64,000 nt of DNA from NCBI RefSeq assembly GCF_002188635.1, contig NZ_NINX01000042.1, positions 1 to 64,000 of the forward strand. Reading direction: 5' to 3'. Below the pieces are notes generated by a model. It was not told the DNA's origin. It did no database searches and was given only the letters and a program-made list of their open reading frames with translations. Positions 17,224 through 25,151 of this stretch are shown one piece after another. Numbering within the stretch: position 1 is the first letter of the stretch; each line of letters opens with the position of its first letter. Position numbers and translations under genes: made by a program. The DNA is from Pigmentiphaga sp. NML030171 (GTDB lineage Bacteria; Pseudomonadota; Gammaproteobacteria; Burkholderiales; Burkholderiaceae_B).

Positions 17224-18378
17224 TCAGAATTCCCACGGGCGCACGGCGCAGCCCCCCGCGATGCCGCCGTCCCAGCGCGCGCGCAAGGCGTCCGTGGCCT
17301 TGCTGATCGGGAAGACGCGCGAGACATGCGGCGCGATCTTGCCCTGCGCGGCCCATTCGAGGATATGGGACTTGCGGGGCTCGCGCTTTCGCGGGTCGCG
17401 CTCGACCGTGATGACGGCCGGGCAGCCCAGCACATCCAGGCCCTTCATCTGGATGAGATTGGTCGGAAGCTGATTGGCGCGCGGCGACCCGCGGCGACCC
17501 TTGCCGTCGGCCACGTCGGGGGTCGACGTCCAGCCGACGATCAGGAAACGCGCGCCGAAGGCCACGCAGCGCAGGCTTTCGAGCGACACCTCGCCGCCGA
17601 CCGCGTCGTAGACCGCGTCGACGCCACGGCCGCCGGTCAGATCCTTCACCTCGTCGCGAAACGGGCGCAGGCCCGAAGACGGATCGCCGCCGCGCAGGTT
17701 GATCACCGCATCCGCGCCCTGGGACCGGACCAGCGCCAGCTTTTCATCCGAGCGGCCGGTGGCGATGACGCGAACGCCCAGCATCCGGCAGATCTGCACC
17801 GCGGCCAGGCCCGAGGCGCCGGACGCCCCGTGTATCAGGACCGTCTCGCCCGCCTGCACGCGGCCGCGCGTGATCAGGCAATGGTAGGCGGTCTCGTAGC
17901 TCGCGAGCAGGTTGGCGGCCTGGTCGAAATTCAGCCTTTCCGGGATCCGCGCCAGCGCCGAGGCGGGCACCACGGCGTAGCCGGCAAAGCCGCCCGCGCT
18001 CTGGTAATCAGTCTTGGAACGCGGGCCGGCGGCGATGAAATCGCTCAGGACACGGTCGCCGACGGCGATTTGCTCCGGATCGACTTCGTCTCCCGTCCAC
18101 TCGACCACGCCGCTGTATTCCACGCCCGGAATGTAGGGCGGATGGCAGCGGTGCTGATACTGGCCGCTGGCCATGACCAGATCGATCCAAGACACGGCGG
18201 AGCTCTCGATGCGGACGATGACTTCATGCGGCTTGCAGCCACGGGGATCCGGCGGCGGCTGTTCCTCGACCCGCAAGAAGTTCTGCAGCGCGTCCATGGG
18301 ATCTTCGCCCAGTTCGGTGAAGACCGCCCGCCGCCCGGCCTTCCACGCAGATGCCCCGGTATCGCTTGCCCTGTTCAT
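17224..18378 (-). CDS. zinc-independent alcohol dehydrogenase/quinone oxidoreductase
   Basis: A 384-residue medium-chain dehydrogenase/reductase of the NADPH:quinone oxidoreductase type. The N-terminal GroES-like domain has PYIPGVEYSGVVEWTGDEV, and the Rossmann segment VLIHGASGASGLAAVQI is near residue 185. The structural zinc cysteines are lacking. It may reduce or oxidise an enoyl- or keto-acyl-CoA in the pathway. It starts at ATG 18378, overlapping the stop of the acyl-CoA synthetase (ATGA), so the two are coupled. Confidence 0.85.
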   Translation of the reverse strand: MNRASDTGASAWKAGRRAVFTELGEDPMDALQNFLRVEEQPPPDPRGCKPHEVIVRIESSAVSWIDLVMASGQYQHRCHPPYIPGVEYSGVVEWTGDEVDPEQIAVGDRVLSDFIAAGPRSKTDYQSAGGFAGYAVVPASALARIPERLNFDQAANLLASYETAYHCLITRGRVQAGETVLIHGASGASGLAAVQICRMLGVRVIATGRSDEKLALVRSQGADAVINLRGGDPSSGLRPFRDEVKDLTGGRGVDAVYDAVGGEVSLESLRCVAFGARFLIVGWTSTPDVADGKGRRGSPRANQLPTNLIQMKGLDVLGCPAVITVERDPRKREPRKSHILEWAAQGKIAPHVSRVFPISKATDALRARWDGGIAGGCAVRPWEF

Positions 18379-20375
18379 TGCTCTTCTCCTTTTTGCGCTT
18401 GCGCCGCCGTGCCGAAGTACCGGCCGAGCGCGGCGACACTTTCCGGATTCACGCAGGACGACAGGTCGCCGACGGGCAGGCTCAGGTAGGCCGCCCTGAC
18501 CACGCGGCGCATGATCTTCATGTTTCTCGTCCTGGGAAGATCGTCCACGATGTACACGTGCTTGGGCCGATATGCCGCGCCCATGCGGGCGCGCAGCGCA
18601 TCCGACAGCCTGGCGCCCAGGGCCTCGTCGCCCGCCGCCCCCTTCATCGGCACGCAGACGCAGACGATGGCCGAGCCGCTCTTGTCGTCCGGGACGCCGA
18701 TCACCGCGGCCTCGATCACCTCGCCGGTGTTGGTCAGGACCGATTCGAGCTCGGCCGGGCCGGTGCGCTTGCCGGATACCTTGATCGTGTCGTCGCTGCG
18801 GCCGAGTACGTAATAAAGGCCGTGGCGATCGCGCACCGCCAGGTCCCCGTGCACCCACACGCCCGGCAAGGTCCGCCAATAGGTATCCAGATAGCGCTCG
18901 TCGTCGCCCCAGATGCTCTTGGTCATGCCGATGCCGGGGTTGCGCAGCACCAGTTCGCCCACGACGCCATCCGCCACGGGGCTCCCCTGTTCATCGACGA
19001 TATCCACCCCGCACCCCAGCCCGCGCGCCGAGAACGAGCCCGGCTGCATGGGATGGCACACGGTGCCGACGAAGTTGCAGCCGCACACTTCGGTACCGCC
19101 CACCAGATTGACGATGGGGATCCGGCGCCGGCAGACGTGCTCGAAGAACCAGAGCCAGGCGGCATCGTTCCACGGTTCGCCGCCCGAGCAGGTGATGCGC
19201 AGACGGCTCAGCGCAAGCCGGTCCACGCTTTCCGGGCCGTACCGCATGAGGCCGCGCACGATGGTGGGCGAGACGCCGAGATAACTGACCGCATGGCCGT
19301 CGGCCAGGTTCCAGAATCGATCGGGCCGGGGATAGTCCGGCACGCCTTCGGCGAGCAGGACGCTGGCGCCGAAATAGGACGGCAGCAGCGCGCTCATCGG
19401 CCCCACCATCCACCCCATGTCGCTCATGAAGAAAAGCCGGTCGTCCTGGCGAAAGTCGCCGCAGATGTGCACGTCGCGCAGCGCCATCGACGCAAGAAAG
19501 CTGACCTGCGTCCAGACGCATCCCTTGGGCTTGCCGGTCGTTCCGGAGGTATACAGCAGGATCGCGGGCGCCTCCGCGGGCAGCTCGGCGGTGTCCGGAA
19601 TGGCCTGCTGGGCGGCGAGCAGCGTGTCCCAATCGCGGTCCCTGCCCGGTGTCATCGGAGCTTGCGGGCTGTTCTGCCGGCCGACCACGACCACGCTCGA
19701 CACGCCGGGAACCTCCTCCAGGGCCGCGTCGAGCACCGCTTTCATCGGCACGAAAGATCCCCGGCGCCACGTGCCGCCGGCGGTGATGACCGCCTGCGCG
19801 CCGGCGTCCCGCAGGCGCGAAACCAGCGGCTCGACGCCGAAGCCGGAGAACAGGGGTACCGCGATCGCGCCGATCTTGATGACCGCGAACAGCGCGACGA
19901 AGGCTTCCGGGATGTTGGGCAGATAGAGGGCGACACGATCGGCCTGCCGTATGCCCAGCGCGAGCAGCGCCGCCGCAAGCCGGCCTACCTGCCGGTCGAA
20001 CTCGCCGTAGGTGAAGCGGCGGACCTGCCCGTCCTCGCCTTCCCAGACGAGGAATTCCTTGTCCCATATGGCCGTCCCGCGGTGGCGGTCCAGGCAGTTC
20101 AGCACGATATTCGTCGTGCCGCCCACGCACCAGTCGGCGCGCTCGATGCCGCGGCTCGTATCCAGAATCCGCGCATAGGGCCGATAGAAGCGAAAGTCGC
20201 AGAACCGCAGGACCTGCTCGGTCAGCCATCCCGGGTCCGCGTCCGCGCGCCGTTCGAGCTCGGCGAAATCGGCCATCCCGGTGTGCCCCAGGAAGCGGGC
20301 AAGAACGGACCGCGCCATCTGTTCCGCGCTGGGCACCCAGGCGAAAGAGGCCGCATCATGGCTGGGAATCCGCAT
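18375..20375 (-). CDS. AMP-forming acyl-CoA synthetase (acetyl-CoA synthetase-like)
   Basis: A 666-residue adenylate-forming enzyme. It has the N-terminal ACAS cap (RFYRPYARILDTSRGIERADW), the P-loop-like ILLYTSGTTGKPKGCVW, the YWRTLPGVWVHGDLAVRD motif and a C-terminal GRSDDTIKVSGKRTGPAELE hinge with K near the end of the lid. It should activate a carboxylic acid to its CoA ester with ATP. In this operon it is the likely entry enzyme, doing the job of AliA in alicyclic-acid degraders, although it is built like acetyl-CoA synthetase. The crotonase gene ends nine bases upstream. Confidence 0.9.
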   Translation of the reverse strand: MRIPSHDAASFAWVPSAEQMARSVLARFLGHTGMADFAELERRADADPGWLTEQVLRFCDFRFYRPYARILDTSRGIERADWCVGGTTNIVLNCLDRHRGTAIWDKEFLVWEGEDGQVRRFTYGEFDRQVGRLAAALLALGIRQADRVALYLPNIPEAFVALFAVIKIGAIAVPLFSGFGVEPLVSRLRDAGAQAVITAGGTWRRGSFVPMKAVLDAALEEVPGVSSVVVVGRQNSPQAPMTPGRDRDWDTLLAAQQAIPDTAELPAEAPAILLYTSGTTGKPKGCVWTQVSFLASMALRDVHICGDFRQDDRLFFMSDMGWMVGPMSALLPSYFGASVLLAEGVPDYPRPDRFWNLADGHAVSYLGVSPTIVRGLMRYGPESVDRLALSRLRITCSGGEPWNDAAWLWFFEHVCRRRIPIVNLVGGTEVCGCNFVGTVCHPMQPGSFSARGLGCGVDIVDEQGSPVADGVVGELVLRNPGIGMTKSIWGDDERYLDTYWRTLPGVWVHGDLAVRDRHGLYYVLGRSDDTIKVSGKRTGPAELESVLTNTGEVIEAAVIGVPDDKSGSAIVCVCVPMKGAAGDEALGARLSDALRARMGAAYRPKHVYIVDDLPRTRNMKIMRRVVRAAYLSLPVGDLSSCVNPESVAALGRYFGTAAQAQKGEEQ

Positions 20376-20384
20376 GGTGCTGGC

Positions 20385-21170
20385 TCAGTTGCCCGCCCAC
20401 ACGGGAGCACGCCCTTCGGCAAACGCGCGCGGCCCTTCCTGCGCATCGTTGCTCGCGTACACGTTGCGATAAATGTGGAAGGCCGCTTCGGCGGCGTTGT
20501 CGCAGCCGACGCTCATCGCGGTCAGGATCGCGCGCTTGCCCGCGGCCACCGAAAGCGGCGCATTGTCGCGGATGCGCTCCGCCAGCTGCCGGGCCCGCGC
20601 GTGGACACTGGCGGCATCGGGTTCGAGATAGTTGACGAAGCCCAGCTTTTCCAGCTTCTCGATCGGATACATGTCGCCGGTCATCGTCATTTCCATGAGT
20701 ATGGGCTCGGGCAGCATCCAGACCAGCGGCATGCCCCACGGCGATCCGCGTCCGATCTTCGTTTCGGTGATGCCGATCCGCGCGCCCGCCAGCCCCACGC
20801 GAATGTCGGCGTTCAGGCTCAACAGCATGCCGCCCGCCGCCACGTGCCCCGTCATCGCCGCGATGATGGGCACCCTGACCCGGCGCATGCGGGTCTGGAA
20901 CGGGTCCCGATGAAACGTCAATATGTCCTCCCCCGTTTCCGCCTTCATGCGTGCGGCTTCCTTCAGGTCCAGGCCGGCGCAGAAGGTTCCGCACTCCGCC
21001 GACGTCAGGATGACCACGCGGATGGACGGGGTCTCGTCGATCTTCTGCCACAGCTTCGCCAGGCCGTTCGAGACCGAGATCGACAGCGCGTTGCGCTGCT
21101 TCGGCCTGTTGATCGTCACCGTGGCGATGCCTTCGTCGACAGTGAAGAGGAGATCGTCTTGCTGTTCCAT
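20385..21170 (-). CDS. enoyl-CoA hydratase/isomerase family protein
   Basis: A 261-residue crotonase-fold protein with CGTFCAGLDLKEAAR near 65 and HVAAGGMLLSLNADIRVG near 110. The two glutamates of true hydratases are not in the usual places: Met stands where GGGCE is expected, although E of ITETKIGRG is kept. The reaction may therefore be isomerisation or another crotonase chemistry rather than plain hydration. It lies between the HMG-CoA-lyase-like gene (16 bases) and the synthetase (9 bases) in the leftward operon. Confidence 0.85.
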   Translation of the reverse strand: MEQQDDLLFTVDEGIATVTINRPKQRNALSISVSNGLAKLWQKIDETPSIRVVILTSAECGTFCAGLDLKEAARMKAETGEDILTFHRDPFQTRMRRVRVPIIAAMTGHVAAGGMLLSLNADIRVGLAGARIGITETKIGRGSPWGMPLVWMLPEPILMEMTMTGDMYPIEKLEKLGFVNYLEPDAASVHARARQLAERIRDNAPLSVAAGKRAILTAMSVGCDNAAEAAFHIYRNVYASNDAQEGPRAFAEGRAPVWAGN

Positions 21171-21186
21171 GGAATATCTCTCCAGT

Positions 21187-22146
21187 TCAGGAAACCAGTT
21201 GCTTGCGTGCGGGCCGGCCGGCGTGCATCAGCTTGCCGGCCAGGGGACGGCCGATGATCTGCTCGGCGCAAAGCGCCGCCTCGATGAGCGCGTCGAGATC
21301 CAGGCCCGTCGCAATGCCCATCTCCTCGCACATGAAGGCCATGTCTTCCGTGCAGATGTTGCCGGCGCCCTGCGCATTGGCGTGCTTCGCGAAAGGGCAG
21401 CCGCCCAGGCCCGCGACCGAACTGTCGAACAGGTCGACCCCCATCTGCAGCGCGGCCAGGACATTGGCGGCGCCGATGCCGCGGGTGTCGTGCAGGTGCG
21501 TGCCGATGCGCGCCTCGGGCAGCAGCGTCCGCACGGCGCCGACCACCCGGCGTATGGCCTCGGGATCGGCCCAGCCCACGGTGTCGGCCAGGTAGATCGC
21601 CGGCAGCGGAACGGCCAGCTCCTTGCAAAGCCCGACCAGGAAGCGCACGTTCTCCAGCACCCGCTCCAGCGGCACCGCTCCTTCGTAGTTACATCCGAAG
21701 GAGGTGATCACATAGGCTTTTTCGAGCGGCACGCCGGCGTCCACGTACATGCGCGCCCATGCGGCCTGCCGCTCGCGCTGCTGCGCCGCCGTGCAGTTGT
21801 TGTTCATCAGGCAGAACGTATCGGTCGTATAGAAGATCAGCTTGCCGTCGAGATCGACGCCCGGCGTGGCCGAGGCCCGGCGGAATCCCGTTTCGTTCAG
21901 CCACAGCGCGGTGTACCTGACGCCGTCGCGCTTGCGGATGGCGCCGAACAATTCGGCCGTGTCCGCCATCGCGGGCACCGCCTTCGGACTCACGAACGAA
22001 CCGACCTGCACCTGTTTCAGGCCGCTAGCCGCAAGCCGCTCCACCAGCCTGGCCCGCTGTTCGAGCGGATAAATGGCGGGTTCGATCTGAAAACCCTCGC
22101 GCGGCCCTTCCTCGTGAAACTCGACCGCTCTTGGCAAATCGCTCAT
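21187..22146 (-). CDS. hydroxymethylglutaryl-CoA lyase-like protein
   Basis: A 319-residue HMGL-like TIM barrel of the DRE-TIM group. EEGPREGFQIE near residue 12 carries the Arg-Glu of the metal site, THLHDTRGIGAANV near 210 carries the HxH ligands, and FDSSVAGLGGCPFAKHANAQG near 245 holds the catalytic loop cysteine of HMG-CoA lyases. It would split a 3-hydroxy-3-methylglutaryl-CoA or a related tertiary 3-hydroxyacyl-CoA. No biotin carboxylase of the leucine or terpene route is nearby, so the substrate is open. A branched substrate for the pathway is suggested. Confidence 0.85.
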   Translation of the reverse strand: MSDLPRAVEFHEEGPREGFQIEPAIYPLEQRARLVERLAASGLKQVQVGSFVSPKAVPAMADTAELFGAIRKRDGVRYTALWLNETGFRRASATPGVDLDGKLIFYTTDTFCLMNNNCTAAQQRERQAAWARMYVDAGVPLEKAYVITSFGCNYEGAVPLERVLENVRFLVGLCKELAVPLPAIYLADTVGWADPEAIRRVVGAVRTLLPEARIGTHLHDTRGIGAANVLAALQMGVDLFDSSVAGLGGCPFAKHANAQGAGNICTEDMAFMCEEMGIATGLDLDALIEAALCAEQIIGRPLAGKLMHAGRPARKQLVS

Positions 22147-22170
22147 GGTTCCTGTCCTGATTCTCGTCGG

Positions 22171-23391
22171 TCAAAGATCGTTCCCGGCGCCCGGGGATCC
22201 CCGGTGCGCATGACTCGCCCCGCAATCGAACAGGGCCTGGATGTCATCGGGCGCATAGCCAAGCTCCTTCAGGATTTCCTCGCTGTGCTCGCCCAGGCTG
22301 GGCGCATGGCGCCGGTGCTCCGGTACGCTCCGGGACCAGTCCGTCGGCACGTTCATCGTCCGGATCAGGCCCTCGGTCGGATGCCGGGAATCGACGAAGA
22401 ATCCCTCGTCCTTCAGATGCGGGTCGTCCTGGATGGACTCCAGGGTATGGATCGGCATGGCGGCGATGTCGGCCGCCAGCAGCTTGTCGAGCCATTCGGC
22501 GGTGGAGCCCCGCGACAAGGCCTCGGCGAACGCGTCGTAGAGCTCGTCGATATGCCCGGCGATATCCAGCTGCGTGTCATAGCGGCCCGACGCCGCCATG
22601 TCCGGCCGGCCGGCAATGTCGAAGAAGCGATGCCACTGGTCGCGCGTATAGGGGCCGCCGCAAATGTGCCCGTCGCTCGTGGCGTGGACGCGGCGCTCGA
22701 ACAGCCGCTTGTAGCCGGCCGGATGCGTCGGCGGCTGCAGGGTGTGCGCGCACAGATGAGGCGTCATGACGAACTGCACCATGGACTCGAACATCGGCAC
22801 CTCGACGTGCTGGCCCAGCCCCGTCGCCTCTCTTTCCAGAAGGGCGGCCAGCACCGTGTGGACGGCGACCAGCCCGACCGTCTGGTCGGCGATCCAGGCC
22901 GGCACGAGCTGCGGCGATCCGTGGGTGCGCGCGTGCAGGCCCGCCAGTCCGGACACTCCCTGGATGATGTCGTCGAACGCCGGCCTGCCGGCATAGCGGC
23001 CCTTGCTGCCGAAGCCGACCAGGGAGCAGTACACCAGCCTGGGGTTGCAGTGCCTGACCGACTCGTAATCCACGCCCAGCTTGCTCAACGCGCCGGGGCG
23101 TATGTTGGTGATCAATGCGTCGGCATCGCGGATCAGCCGGAGCAGGACTTCGCGGCCCCGCGGGGACTTCAGATTCAGCACCAGGCTGCGCTTGTTCCGG
23201 TTCAGCGTCAGGAACAGCGGCGACATGCCTGGGTTTCTGCCTTGCGCCTGCGCGCGCATCATGTCGCCGCCGCCGGGCTCCTCGATCTTGATGATATCCG
23301 CCCCCAGGTCGCCCATGATCTGGGTGGCATAAGGCCCCATCCCTATCGTGCTGAGGTCGAGGATTCGATACTTGGACAATGGACCGGTCAT
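22171..23391 (-). CDS. CaiB/BaiF (type III) CoA-transferase
   Basis: A 406-residue family III CoA-transferase. The N-terminal YRILDLSTIGMGPYATQI and DLGADIIKIEEPGGGD are typical, the catalytic aspartate is expected in the RNKRSLVLNLKSPRGRE to NIRPGAL region, and PAFDDIIQGVSGLAGL follows. It transfers CoA between carboxylates and is an alternative to ATP-dependent activation. It begins three bases after the Bug receptor stop. The block thus has three possible activating enzymes: this one, the synthetase and the 8015 transferase. Confidence 0.9.
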   Translation of the reverse strand: MTGPLSKYRILDLSTIGMGPYATQIMGDLGADIIKIEEPGGGDMMRAQAQGRNPGMSPLFLTLNRNKRSLVLNLKSPRGREVLLRLIRDADALITNIRPGALSKLGVDYESVRHCNPRLVYCSLVGFGSKGRYAGRPAFDDIIQGVSGLAGLHARTHGSPQLVPAWIADQTVGLVAVHTVLAALLEREATGLGQHVEVPMFESMVQFVMTPHLCAHTLQPPTHPAGYKRLFERRVHATSDGHICGGPYTRDQWHRFFDIAGRPDMAASGRYDTQLDIAGHIDELYDAFAEALSRGSTAEWLDKLLAADIAAMPIHTLESIQDDPHLKDEGFFVDSRHPTEGLIRTMNVPTDWSRSVPEHRRHAPSLGEHSEEILKELGYAPDDIQALFDCGASHAHRGSPGAGNDL

Positions 23392-23394
23392 GAA

Positions 23395-24363
23395 TCACTC
23401 AGGCTTGATGCCTGCCTTCCTTGCATAGTTTCCCCACGCCTCGAGCTGGCTGGAGACGAAGGCAGTCACCGCATCCAGGCTCATGTAGTTCGGCTTCAGG
23501 CCCATGCCCAGGAAGCGCGACGAAACATTTTCCTGGTTCACGATTTCTTTCAGCGCGGCGTTCAACCGCTCGACGATCTCTACCGGCGTGCCGGCGGGCG
23601 CGGCCACGCCCACCCAGCCGGAAATGCCGAGGGGCCGATAGCCGCTCTCGGCCAGCGTGGGAACGGTCGGAACGGCGGACAGCCGGGTCGACGTGCTGAT
23701 GACGAGCGGGCGCACCTTCTTCCCTTCGACGAACGGCTGCGCGGCCGGAACATCGGCCACCGCCACGTCCAGCCGGCCGCCGACCAGATCGGTCAAGGTC
23801 TGCGGCTGGCTTTTGTAGGGAATGCCTTCGGCATGGATGCCCAGCAGATCCGCAAAGGCGGCAAACAGGACCTGCGACGTGGGACTGCCGTACCCGTAGG
23901 TAAGCCGGTCGCCCTTGCTGGCCGCATAACTCACGAATTCCGACAGCGACTTGGCGGGACTGGTCTCGCCGACCAGCAACAGGTAGTTGGCCTCGACAAG
24001 AACCGTGACATGGGAAAAATCCGCCTTGGGGTCGTAGCTGATCTTGTTGACCAGCCACGGCGCGGCCGAATGCGTCCCGCTGGAAGTGATCAGCAGCGTA
24101 TAGCCATCCGGCTTGGCGCGCGCCACCGCGCTCGAGCCGATCGCCCCGGATGCGCCCGGCTTGTTGTCGACGATGAACGAACCACCCAGTTTCTTGCCGA
24201 GTTCCTCGGCGACGATTCGGCCGATGATGTCCGTCCCGCTGCCCGCGGCGAATGGAACGATGATCGTTACCGGCCGCTGCGGATACGCCTCGGCGTAGGC
24301 ATTGCCGGCAACCAGCACGGAGGCCGAGAACAAGTGCAACAAAGGCTTGAACAGACGATTCAT
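23395..24363 (-). CDS. Bug-family tripartite tricarboxylate transporter receptor
   Basis: A 322-residue periplasmic solute receptor with an N-terminal signal peptide (hydrophobic LLHLFSASVLVAGNAYAEA). The Bug features are PVTIIVPFAAGSGTDIIGR, VDNKPGASGAIGSSAVA and YGSPTSQVLFAAFADL. It is expected to bind a carboxylate. No TctA/TctB membrane genes are near, as is common for Bordetella-type orphan receptors. ATG 24363 is used; two upstream GTG codons are in frame. It is the first gene of the leftward operon and divergent from the LuxR regulator. Confidence 0.92.
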   Translation of the reverse strand: MNRLFKPLLHLFSASVLVAGNAYAEAYPQRPVTIIVPFAAGSGTDIIGRIVAEELGKKLGGSFIVDNKPGASGAIGSSAVARAKPDGYTLLITSSGTHSAAPWLVNKISYDPKADFSHVTVLVEANYLLLVGETSPAKSLSEFVSYAASKGDRLTYGYGSPTSQVLFAAFADLLGIHAEGIPYKSQPQTLTDLVGGRLDVAVADVPAAQPFVEGKKVRPLVISTSTRLSAVPTVPTLAESGYRPLGISGWVGVAAPAGTPVEIVERLNAALKEIVNQENVSSRFLGMGLKPNYMSLDAVTAFVSSQLEAWGNYARKAGIKPE

Positions 24364-24377
24364 GAGCACCACCTATG

Positions 24378-24394
24378 GGCCTGGATGACAGGCC
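24378..24394. promoter_or_regulatory. palindrome GGCCTG-N5-CAGGCC between the Bug and LuxR genes
   Basis: A perfect six-base inverted repeat with a five-base centre lies 15 bases upstream of the Bug start codon, in the 101-base divergent promoter. It could be an operator or a 5'-end hairpin of the Bug mRNA. No second copy was noticed. Confidence 0.35.
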
Positions 24395-24464
24395 AGTTGT
24401 CTCGTTTGCGCGTATGATGTTGTGGTATCCGCGTAGTGGTGCAGTCTAGACGGAGGCTCTCCAA

Positions 24465-25046
24465 ATGGAAGGTCGTACGAATACCCAGTTCATCCCGCGC
24501 GGAGTCGCCGACATGATGAGTCTGGCTGCTCTTGCGTCCCTTTTCTCCCCGGTGCCGACCTGTCTCACCACCCGACGCAGCGTTCTGTGGTGCAACGACC
24601 GATTCGCCGAACTACTGGACTACGAGCTTCCCGAAATAAGCGGCCAGAGCCTCCGCTCGTTCTACGACAATGAATCGGAATACGACGCCCGCGGAAGGCA
24701 GGGCATCGTCGCATTTGCGGCGTCGCCGCATTGCGAAACGATCGTCCATTGGCGCACCCGCACGGGCTCGGCCCTGCTCATCAAGGCGTTCGGCCGCAGC
24801 CTGGACGCCAAGGATCCCTTTGCGAAGATGGTATGGGCGCTCTATCCGGCCCAGCAGGACACGAGCATGGGCGGCCTGCCCCGGCGGCAGAAAGAGGTCC
24901 TGGCGCTGCTGAGAAAGGGGCTGACCAGCAAGGAAATCGCCCGGACCCTGCAAATCAGTCCGCGCACCGTGGAAAAGCACCGCGCGCAGCTGCTCGAGCG
25001 AGCCGGGGTGGCCAATACTGCGGCGTTGATATCCAGGTTCGCGTAG
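24465..25046 (+). CDS. PAS-LuxR transcriptional regulator
   Basis: A 193-residue regulator with a PAS-like sensor (about 30-125, CNDRFAELLDYELPEISGQSLRSF) and a C-terminal LuxR/GerE helix-turn-helix (about 135-190, RRQKEVLALLRKGLTSKEIARTLQISPRTVEKHRAQLL). It has no receiver domain, so it probably senses a small ligand or redox state directly. Divergent from the catabolic operon at 24363, it is a likely regulator of it. A strong hairpin follows at 25106. Confidence 0.85.
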   Translation: MEGRTNTQFIPRGVADMMSLAALASLFSPVPTCLTTRRSVLWCNDRFAELLDYELPEISGQSLRSFYDNESEYDARGRQGIVAFAASPHCETIVHWRTRTGSALLIKAFGRSLDAKDPFAKMVWALYPAQQDTSMGGLPRRQKEVLALLRKGLTSKEIARTLQISPRTVEKHRAQLLERAGVANTAALISRFA

Positions 25047-25105
25047 GTAGCGGGCTCGTCGGCAGGGGATCGGCGCCATGTTCGCCGCCCTGCCGCCACG
25101 AAGAC

Positions 25106-25137
25106 AGGCCGCCCGGTTCACCAACCGGGCGGCCTTT
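25106..25137. terminator. bidirectional hairpin terminator between luxR-type gene and trpE
   Basis: A perfect 13-base-pair stem (AGGCCGCCCGGTT with its complement) closes a four-base loop. On the + strand it is followed by TTT. It lies 59 bases after the regulator stop and 14 bases after the trpE stop on the other strand. It should end both convergent transcripts and therefore stops trpE transcription from entering the catabolic block. Confidence 0.65.
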
Positions 25138-25151
25138 GCACCGGACGATCC

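Noticed and set aside
17224-18879. A 551-residue quinone oxidoreductase
   Set aside because: The extra N-terminus is an alternative frame of the acyl-CoA synthetase; the true start is ATG 18378, overlapping the synthetase stop.
20923-24417. A very long + strand open frame (about 1160 codons)
   Set aside because: It lies opposite five well-recognised genes of the leftward operon. Its translation is Arg/Gln/His-rich with no domain, which is typical of antisense frames in GC-rich DNA.
7570-25151. Direct repeats, integrase or transposase at the edges of the catabolic block
   Set aside because: I looked at both junctions and saw no recombinase gene, tRNA or obvious matching repeat, so no mobile element is claimed.
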